A stretch of DNA of 19,636 bases, taken from an uncultured Bacteroidales bacterium. GTDB taxonomy: Bacteria > Bacteroidota > Bacteroidia > Bacteroidales > Paludibacteraceae. The position numbers and the translations under genes are program-made. Shown here piece after piece: positions 13,771-19,636 of this stretch; within the stretch, counting starts at the first letter, position 1, and every line of letters begins with the position of its first letter. The stretch covers positions 1 to 19,636 of the forward strand of contig CAMJFV010000009.1 of assembly GCA_946405045.1 (NCBI GenBank), in the 5' to 3' direction. A model generated the notes under the pieces. That model was not told the DNA's origin, did not search any database, and saw nothing but the letters and a program-made list of their open reading frames with translations.

Positions 13771-14577
13771 TTATTGATATTGTCTGATCCTTACATCAAT
13801 GCCACTTCCTTCCAAAAGCTTCACCACTTGTTGGATATCCGTCTGTCCGTAGTGGTAAGGGAAGAGAACTTTAGGATTAACCATCTTTGCTGCTTTAGCC
13901 AATTGTTCGGGAGACATAGTGTAGGGGAGGTTACATGGCAAAAAAGCGACGTCGATATCCTTAATGTCTTTCATCTCCTCGATATCCTCTGTGTCGCCTG
14001 CTATATAAATACGAAATTCGTCAATCGTAAGCACATAGCCGTTGTCTCGACCCTTAGGATGAAACTGCTGTTTGTCTGGTGAGGTGTTGTAGGCAGGGAC
14101 GGCGTCGACTCTCCACGTCCCCCCAGAATATCCTTTCCCTAGCCACAAGAGCATCACGTCGCCATTCTTCATCACGCTGCCTTTGCCACCCAATATTTCG
14201 CTGCTGCGAGGATTGGTGATAAATGTAGTCCCATCTTTTGTAAGTTGACGGATAGCCACAGAATCGAGATGGTCGAAATGTTCATGAGTGACGAAGATAT
14301 AGTCTGCTTTTGGCATGGTGGAGAAATCGGTTGCGGGCTGCACAGCGTTGGTGACGGGATCCACGTATATCCATTTGTCTTCGATTTGCATCCTGACAGA
14401 TCCGTGTTTGATGCAGAACATTTTCAGTGATGTGCCTTCAGAAGTGGTGAAACTGTCCACATTTTCTTGATCTGTTTTTGCAACCTCGTTCTCTCCGATG
14501 TTTTTTGCGGAGTCTTGGGCATTACAGCTGACTAGAGTGCAGAGCAATGTTACGATTGAAATTGTCCTTTTTATCAT
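13771..14577 (-). CDS. Lipoprotein metallo-beta-lactamase-fold hydrolase (UPF0173/UlaG-like)
   Basis: This 268-residue protein has a lipoprotein signal: a basic start, hydrophobic core and LVSC lipobox with C18 as the lipidated residue. After a polar linker the metallo-beta-lactamase fold covers about residues 50-268. The metal-binding set is visible: THEHFDHLD with H98, H100, D102 and H103, then D195 in IAGDTED and H242 in PYHYG. H173 in FHPKGRDNG is a likely additional active-site residue. The pattern matches the UPF0173/L-ascorbate-6-phosphate lactonase branch, whose members are mostly cytoplasmic, so export as a lipoprotein is distinctive for this Bacteroidales version. The substrate is unknown. 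It begins 49 bases after the stop of the unknown gene upstream and may share its transcript. Confidence 0.87.
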   Translation of the reverse strand: MIKRTISIVTLLCTLVSCNAQDSAKNIGENEVAKTDQENVDSFTTSEGTSLKMFCIKHGSVRMQIEDKWIYVDPVTNAVQPATDFSTMPKADYIFVTHEHFDHLDSVAIRQLTKDGTTFITNPRSSEILGGKGSVMKNGDVMLLWLGKGYSGGTWRVDAVPAYNTSPDKQQFHPKGRDNGYVLTIDEFRIYIAGDTEDIEEMKDIKDIDVAFLPCNLPYTMSPEQLAKAAKMVNPKVLFPYHYGQTDIQQVVKLLEGSGIDVRIRQYQ

Positions 14578-14626
14578 AGTAAAATCGTTTTATGGCAGGC
14601 AAATTCTGCTTTCTGAAAAAAGATAT

Positions 14627-15808
14627 TTATTCCATTATCTTCTTCATCCATTTATTAGTCCACTCTGCCTCTCCTTCTTTCCAAATATGACTCCAAAAGT
14701 TTATATTGAAAAGCAGAAGTCTTAAATCTTTCTCTTTCCAGTCGTGACCAATTAATTTTAAGACTCTATTCACTTCATAGGATTTATATAAAACGGTATC
14801 AGTTGTCACTATTTCCTCTATCGCTGATGTCTCTCCCTTTTCAACTGTTTCTGACACTATTATCCCTGCATCCCAACTTTGGTAGGGGCTTGACGAAAAC
14901 AATGAGTCGAGTTCAATGTAGTTTTTGCTGTTTACATAATGATATGAGTCAGAAAGTTGGTGGGCGGCGTTGTATACCTCCGGACATTCTTTTGCCAATT
15001 GTCTGATTTGATCTGTGTGATTCTCCAGCCATGTCTTGATACTCTCTTTGGCTCTGATCTTTTTTTCAGAAAAGAGATATTCAAGTGCGTTTGTCTTTTC
15101 TGAATTTATAGCGTTGCTTACAATAGCGGCATAGTTGTTGCCTACGTTGCAATGTTCTTCCGCACAATATTGTGATAATTCACGGTAGATGCTGTTCATC
15201 AATGAATCCACTATCTCTTCTGGCCCTTCCGTCGTAGCCTTCTCTGCTAATTCAGACAATAATTGTCCGTCTATCTCAATGTCAGTAAATTCAGTAAATC
15301 TTGAATAGTTTTTTGTGATGGTATAAGATGGCATAATAGCGAAAAAAGAAGCCTCCCTTGCTTGTGCCTTTTTTATGATTTGTTTGCAGATAAAATCGGT
15401 ATTGGAACGTACTCTTATTGAACGACCATATATTATGCTGTTGATGTTGACATTGCCAGTGTTGCCATGATTATACCTCCTGTATGTTTCTAGACAAGCG
15501 GCACTTGGATGTAAAAAGCTGGGAATATAGCTGAGAGACGACGGTACATGATAGCCCTCTCTAGTCTTTTCAAATACGAGATATTTGCCCTGACAGGAAT
15601 AATATTCTTCATTGAGCAGAATCGAGTCTTTAAGAGTGAACCTATAATAAGAAGAAGAATAATTTAAATCTAATGTGTCGATTCTTAGCCTTATATCTTT
15701 GTGTATTGCATTTGCTCCTTTCAGCCAAGCAATCATACCCAAAGCTACTACGAAAAGGAGAGTGATGACTCCTAATAAGTAATTTGTCCTATTTATTTTG
15801 AAGTTCAT
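14627..15808 (-). CDS. Membrane-anchored protein of unknown function following the DUF2157 gene
   Basis: I do not recognise this 393-residue protein. One hydrophobic segment at about residues 11-29 (LLGVITLLFVVALGMIAWL) is preceded by basic residues, so the remainder is probably outside the inner membrane. Residues 38-90 look like beta strands (DIRLRIDTLDLNY then GKYLVFEKTREGYHVPSSL). The rest is helical and polar, with a Glu/Lys-rich stretch at about 190-300. Its start codon lies inside the end of the upstream DUF2157 gene (20-base overlap), which points to translational coupling and a joint function. In other bacteria DUF2157/DUF4401 genes are followed by single-TM GDYXXLXY proteins. The placement, anchor and strand pattern here recall that family but the motif itself is absent, so relationship is only a guess. 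Confidence 0.75.
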   Translation of the reverse strand: MNFKINRTNYLLGVITLLFVVALGMIAWLKGANAIHKDIRLRIDTLDLNYSSSYYRFTLKDSILLNEEYYSCQGKYLVFEKTREGYHVPSSLSYIPSFLHPSAACLETYRRYNHGNTGNVNINSIIYGRSIRVRSNTDFICKQIIKKAQAREASFFAIMPSYTITKNYSRFTEFTDIEIDGQLLSELAEKATTEGPEEIVDSLMNSIYRELSQYCAEEHCNVGNNYAAIVSNAINSEKTNALEYLFSEKKIRAKESIKTWLENHTDQIRQLAKECPEVYNAAHQLSDSYHYVNSKNYIELDSLFSSSPYQSWDAGIIVSETVEKGETSAIEEIVTTDTVLYKSYEVNRVLKLIGHDWKEKDLRLLLFNINFWSHIWKEGEAEWTNKWMKKIME

Positions 15809-17060
15809 GATCTTTCTTTTTTTTGATTAGATAATAGTTTAGAGCCAATAGAATGGCTCCGCATACGAAAATGCTTACAGCAACTCCCGCCCGACCAAGG
15901 TCGTTTATATCGGATATGTTGTAGATGGCTATAATCCAGCAGAACATAGCGATATTGAAGAATATGACATTATAAGTTTTTCTCCATAGGTAGGTGTGGA
16001 AAACCAAGTGAATGATCAATAGTAATGCATAGATATATGTTGTATGTCTCTCAAATATAGGTGTCGCTATGGCGACGACGATGGCTGTCAACAAAGGGAA
16101 ATATTGTCTGAATTCTATTCTGATGCTGTTTTTCTTTTGGATGAACCAAAGCAGAAGCAGAGGTGCGGCGAATGGAATAATAATTGCCCAACCGACTGTA
16201 TCTGTAGAAGAATAATGATTTTTCGCTACGCCAATTGTCAATGTGATAAAAGTTGCCAGGAACGATCCCAATTCCAGCCATTTTGCGTCTGTCTCCAGCC
16301 ATTGTTTTTCTTTGTTCCAGATCAGGAATGAGAAAGTGTAGCATGGAGCGATGAGAGCGAGAATAAAATAAACAAGAGCACTGTTCTCAACGAAAAATAT
16401 GTTTTTTATGTGAAATGAGAAAGCTGTAATGACGAATGCAGATATGAAGAAACGGATATTCAAACACAAACGTTCTTTAGCCAACAGATATGTGTTGTAG
16501 AAAAACAAGATGTCCATCATAAACACCATGCAACCAAGGGCGAAATTGACATTTTGACTATTATAGTCGAAAAGAAGTGTGATGGAGGCTATGACTATCA
16601 ATATTGTCGCAGCTATTGTCGCTTTGAAAAAGATGACGATAGGGTAACATACTAAAATAGCAAAGATGAAGAAGACAGGTGCATCAAGCTCAAGCTTGAA
16701 TGTTCCATATTTCAACATGTAAAATGTAGTGAATATGGCTACGCCCTGCAATATGGCAACACCTTCTGTAAAGACCTTTTTGTCGGATAGCTTTGTCTCT
16801 ACAGCATAGCATGCCAAAGCCCCTACAATGATCGGAAGCAGACTGAACAGAATATGAGCGTTTGTCCCGACGTCATTCCAACTATCGTTTATCAGGATGG
16901 CAGATCCTGTCATGACGAATATGGCTGCGACGATGCTCAACGCATATTTGCTGGTGGATGTATTCTTTGATGAATCATAATAGTTGATGATCTCGTCAGC
17001 GGTTTGCTGCGTAATCACTTGTTTTTTTACCAGTTCATCCGTGTCGATTTTTATTTTCAT
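15789..17060 (-). CDS. Second DUF2157 family polytopic membrane protein
   Basis: This 423-residue protein has the classic DUF2157 N-terminus: a short helix of the kind VKKQVITQQTADEIINYYDS (residues 11-30), thought to lie on the cytoplasmic face, followed by about eleven or twelve hydrophobic segments and a KKKKDHELQNK cytoplasmic tail. The motif TGSAILINDSWNDVGT (51-66) corresponds to the A/W-D loop in the first DUF2157 protein at 494-1426. It differs from that one by its longer N-terminus and greater length. Function is unknown for the family. It heads a likely operon with the overlapping 393-residue protein, and has an exact -33/-7 promoter. It is possible that the lipoprotein hydrolase gene downstream is part of the same transcript. 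Confidence 0.82.
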   Translation of the reverse strand: MKIKIDTDELVKKQVITQQTADEIINYYDSSKNTSTSKYALSIVAAIFVMTGSAILINDSWNDVGTNAHILFSLLPIIVGALACYAVETKLSDKKVFTEGVAILQGVAIFTTFYMLKYGTFKLELDAPVFFIFAILVCYPIVIFFKATIAATILIVIASITLLFDYNSQNVNFALGCMVFMMDILFFYNTYLLAKERLCLNIRFFISAFVITAFSFHIKNIFFVENSALVYFILALIAPCYTFSFLIWNKEKQWLETDAKWLELGSFLATFITLTIGVAKNHYSSTDTVGWAIIIPFAAPLLLLWFIQKKNSIRIEFRQYFPLLTAIVVAIATPIFERHTTYIYALLLIIHLVFHTYLWRKTYNVIFFNIAMFCWIIAIYNISDINDLGRAGVAVSIFVCGAILLALNYYLIKKKKDHELQNK

Positions 17061-17242
17061 AGATGCTAATGTGTTATGTAATCGTTGGCAAATTTATAAT
17101 TTTCTATCAGATATGCAAACTGATACTCTTTGATTATTAATAAACTATCACATTTCGGACATCGTCTATATACACTCCTTTGTCAACTTGGAACCTTGTC
17201 ATATAATGAATGTTAAAAGTGAGTATTAAGAGAAATCATGTA
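17061..17242. other. Intergenic gap between the CotH gene and the second DUF2157 gene
   Basis: Both neighbouring genes read on the minus strand. Besides the DUF2157 promoter I see no convincing terminator for the CotH gene. A CCTTTGTCAACTTGGAACCTTGTC-like stretch near 17177 contains two near copies of CCTTTGTC/CCTTGTC but no hairpin with a T tract. Confidence 0.4.
17089..17119 (-). promoter_or_regulatory. Promoter of the second DUF2157 gene
   Basis: On the minus strand TTTG (17116-17119), a 19-base spacer and TAAATTTG (17089-17096) match the Bacteroidota -33/-7 consensus exactly. Transcription would start near 17083, about 23 bases before the ATG at 17060. Confidence 0.72.
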
Positions 17243-19564
17243 TTATTTGACGATGAATTTTTTGACAGCCGTGTTATCCTTCTTCAAATATATTTTTGGC
17301 GTTCCTGTATTCTTTCGAGAGACTTTTTGTCCTAATGGATTATAAATAGTGGCCTCTGTATCTGAATTGTCAGAAAAAGGAAGATATATTGACTCAGATA
17401 TATTGTGCGAGTCTGTTAGATCTCTTTTCATTATATTGACATCAATCTGTTCAGTTCCGTAAGGAATCTCAATACTGATATTTTCTCCCGTCAAACAGTA
17501 TTTGGTGGTGTCGCTATTTGAATATATACGTATGTCCCATATCAAATTGGGAGTCGCAGATTCTTCTGAAACTTTAAGAGAGATAGTTCTTCCCTCAAAA
17601 TCTTTGCCATGGAAAGATCCAAAGTGCATAGGTACATCATCGTATGTAAAGTGTTCACATCCTTCAACATTTACAATGACAGGTTTGCCTATTTTAAAAT
17701 AGTCAGACAAATATGAATGAGCTTTCTCTGTTTTTATTTTCAAGAAATCTGAAATAGATGAGATTATAGAGTCATTATTTGTATTGAATTCCCACCTTGG
17801 ATTATGATACTCTTCTGTCTCTTCTCGTACCTCGTCATACATTTTGTATAATGTCTCCATACATTTGTCGTGATTCAGGAAATCTCCATGAAAAGCCACG
17901 AATCGGTTTAAAAAGAGTTCCTGGAATTCTTTATTTTTCAGAGCATCAAAGAGATATTTTGATATACGCTGTCTTGAAAACCATTCAAAATAACCATCTT
18001 CAGAGAATATGTTACATGTTTTATCTAGATCTTTTATTATGAAATGCCATTTCCCGGAAGATGAAGCAGGACGCCACATTAGTCCATTGTTTTGAACATC
18101 AACAGCGCTAAAGAAAAAATATGTGATATATGAATCAATCATATTGTTGATATCGAAGACATTGCTCCATTCTTCCAATGTGTGTTCTTCTTCACAAAAT
18201 AGATCCAATTCATTGAAAAAGGATCCATCTCCACTTGAAAAAGTGATATCGTCATTCCATATTTTGCAAACTTCAACATCTTCTTCATTGTAATTTGCGT
18301 AGACAAAATCTGAATTAGATCTCTCTCGGATATTTACTCTGCCATAATATTTGCCGTTTATAAAGGCAATGGCAGGGGTGTGAGCTTGATAGTCAACCTC
18401 AGAGTATAGACCCATGCATTTTTGTGCCCATGCATCAGTAATTTGTAACCCGTCGAAGTTTCCGCCTCCTGTTCTTAGAATAAAACTTTTGTTTTTATTG
18501 ACATTTGGTTTTTCTTCCCATAACACACCTTTAAATCTTTTTTGTCCAAGTCTTTTTTTTGCGTAGACAGCAAGAGCACGTTGAGGTGTAAGGCTTGCTG
18601 ACGATGCTCCATGAACGCGGGTCTGGACAAGTTGGTTGATAGATATTGAATCTCCGTATCTTATCTCTATATTTATAGGGATTCGTCTGTCATATATTGT
18701 GTCCCAAACAAGTAATCCTCGTTCTTTGCCGAATAGGAAAGAATCTTCTGTGACTATAGAGACAGTTGGCAATGTGACATTTCTATCAAGTAAAATGTAA
18801 GATTGTGTCTGTGCCGGAATTAAAGGACATGCCGAATTGAAAACTTTGGCTTTGATTATTTTGGTTGAATCTATATAAATAGGTTCATAGTATACTGACG
18901 AGGAATCATTTGGCTCAGAACCGTTGAGGGTATATCTTATGCATAATGATGAATCGACAGGAAGGCTTTCTGCATAATAGTTTGGAACATTTGAGGCGGT
19001 TAGCTCAACATAAAAAGGTTCCGCATTTTCCCAAACTCCACCATCTGCAGAAAAATGTACTTTTTTGGGTAATTCCTTAGCAATTTTAGTATTGGGGCCT
19101 TCTGGTGTCGGGCGCAGCATTATACCAAACTCACCAGTCTCTTCATCCATACCATAAGACACATTTGGGGCTTGCATTTCGGGATATGTTAAAGAGTCGA
19201 CGATTTCTCCTTCTTCATTGAAAAGATATATGGTTCCTCCGTCTGGATCTAAATCTAACTCTGCATTTTTATGGCCAATCTGTTTGTCACATTGAATGGT
19301 GAGGTAACACATTGGCAATACATACCATAACATTTCAAATTTTTTTGATTGTGAGAAATCTGGAGTCTCTCCTATACTAAATTCTCGGATTCGCACAGGT
19401 TCATCTGTTGGATTGTATAATTCAATCCAAGATGCTGGAAATTTTCCATCATTATGTTGGTAAACCTCGTAGACGTTGCTTTGCATTATTTCATTAATGA
19501 TTACTTGGCCTAGTAGGTCGACATTTATAATGATCAGTAGTATTATGGTTGTTAGATGTCTCAT
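17243..19564 (-). CDS. Secreted lamin-tail/CotH protein with type IX secretion sorting tail
   Basis: The frame is open from 19612, but the ATG at 19564 is preferred because it puts a signal peptide (MRHLTTIILLIIINVDLLGQ) at the N-terminus and gives 773 residues. Domains in order: a lamin-tail domain at about 21-155 (IINEIMQSN, WIELYNP, LDLDPDGGTIYLF); a chitobiase-C/Fn3-like beta domain at about 168-258 (IRYTLNGSEPNDSS); a CotH kinase-like domain at about 290-620 with RVHGASS (316-322), AFINGKYYGRVNIRER (400-415) and IKDLDK (510-515); and a C-terminal sorting domain ending in TEATIYNPLGQKVSR and VKKFIVK (737-773), typical of T9SS type A cargo. CotH domains are atypical kinases in spore coats of Bacillus. 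Here it is presumably exported to the cell surface, and its target is unknown. The last predicted CotH aspartates (D512 and D514) are present. No clear promoter was found. Confidence 0.88.
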   Translation of the reverse strand: MRHLTTIILLIIINVDLLGQVIINEIMQSNVYEVYQHNDGKFPASWIELYNPTDEPVRIREFSIGETPDFSQSKKFEMLWYVLPMCYLTIQCDKQIGHKNAELDLDPDGGTIYLFNEEGEIVDSLTYPEMQAPNVSYGMDEETGEFGIMLRPTPEGPNTKIAKELPKKVHFSADGGVWENAEPFYVELTASNVPNYYAESLPVDSSLCIRYTLNGSEPNDSSSVYYEPIYIDSTKIIKAKVFNSACPLIPAQTQSYILLDRNVTLPTVSIVTEDSFLFGKERGLLVWDTIYDRRIPINIEIRYGDSISINQLVQTRVHGASSASLTPQRALAVYAKKRLGQKRFKGVLWEEKPNVNKNKSFILRTGGGNFDGLQITDAWAQKCMGLYSEVDYQAHTPAIAFINGKYYGRVNIRERSNSDFVYANYNEEDVEVCKIWNDDITFSSGDGSFFNELDLFCEEEHTLEEWSNVFDINNMIDSYITYFFFSAVDVQNNGLMWRPASSSGKWHFIIKDLDKTCNIFSEDGYFEWFSRQRISKYLFDALKNKEFQELFLNRFVAFHGDFLNHDKCMETLYKMYDEVREETEEYHNPRWEFNTNNDSIISSISDFLKIKTEKAHSYLSDYFKIGKPVIVNVEGCEHFTYDDVPMHFGSFHGKDFEGRTISLKVSEESATPNLIWDIRIYSNSDTTKYCLTGENISIEIPYGTEQIDVNIMKRDLTDSHNISESIYLPFSDNSDTEATIYNPLGQKVSRKNTGTPKIYLKKDNTAVKKFIVK

Positions 19565-19636
19565 TTTTACATTTTTTGAGTATAAATTAAGGAAATATCT
19601 TAATTCAATCAATTTGAGTTAAAATGTTGATTCTTT

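Noticed and set aside
19565..19612. 16-residue N-terminal extension of the CotH protein
   Set aside because: It would place charged and polar residues ahead of the signal peptide. The ATG at 19564 gives a normal secretion signal.

Overview
The window looks like a chromosomal segment of a Bacteroidales bacterium (phylum Bacteroidota). The reasons are promoters of the -33 TTTG / -7 TAnnTTTG type ahead of several genes, the near absence of Shine-Dalgarno sequences, a BspA-type leucine-rich repeat secreted protein, a CotH protein with a C-terminal type IX secretion sorting tail, a small secreted protein with tandem TonB C-terminal domains, and the two-domain MaeB malic enzyme. I cannot name the genus. 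I see no rRNA, tRNA, CRISPR array, phage or transposase gene.

Layout. Positions 1-1426 (minus strand) hold a DUF2157 membrane protein followed by the start of a second membrane protein, probably DUF4401, cut by the window edge. Positions 1840-4236 (plus) hold a stand-alone GH94 cellobiose phosphorylase ending in a clear terminator. Positions 4800-5585 (plus) hold a small secreted leucine-rich-repeat protein that converges on a minus-strand nucleoside kinase of the ThrRS-N-domain/uridine-kinase type (5884-7530), with two hairpin terminators between them. Divergent from the kinase is a secreted five-TPR protein (7830-8486). It converges on a minus-strand protein with a signal peptide, two membrane segments and a His/Asp/Tyr-rich loop (8886-9722). 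Divergent from that is the NADP-type malic enzyme MaeB (10141-12411).

The right third is entirely minus strand: a second DUF2157 membrane protein (17060-15789), overlapped by a one-TM protein of unknown function (15808-14627), then a lipoprotein metallo-beta-lactamase-fold hydrolase (14577-13771) and a tandem TonB_C protein (13633-12800). Upstream of these lies a large lamin-tail/CotH/T9SS protein (about 19564-17243).

Cellobiose phosphorylase and malic enzyme are central-carbon enzymes. They and the TPR protein share a GAG/AAG/GGT/CGT-rich codon choice that suggests high expression, while the cell-envelope genes around them do not. I see no single pathway uniting the window. The most unusual content is non-coding: one repeat family built from GAA-loop hairpins (three copies, one inside an 11-bp terminal inverted repeat), and a second family of short elements sharing the end motif GTAGGGGC or GTAGAGAC (at least six copies, three of them clustered). 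I did not find a convincing new multi-gene defence or mobile system.
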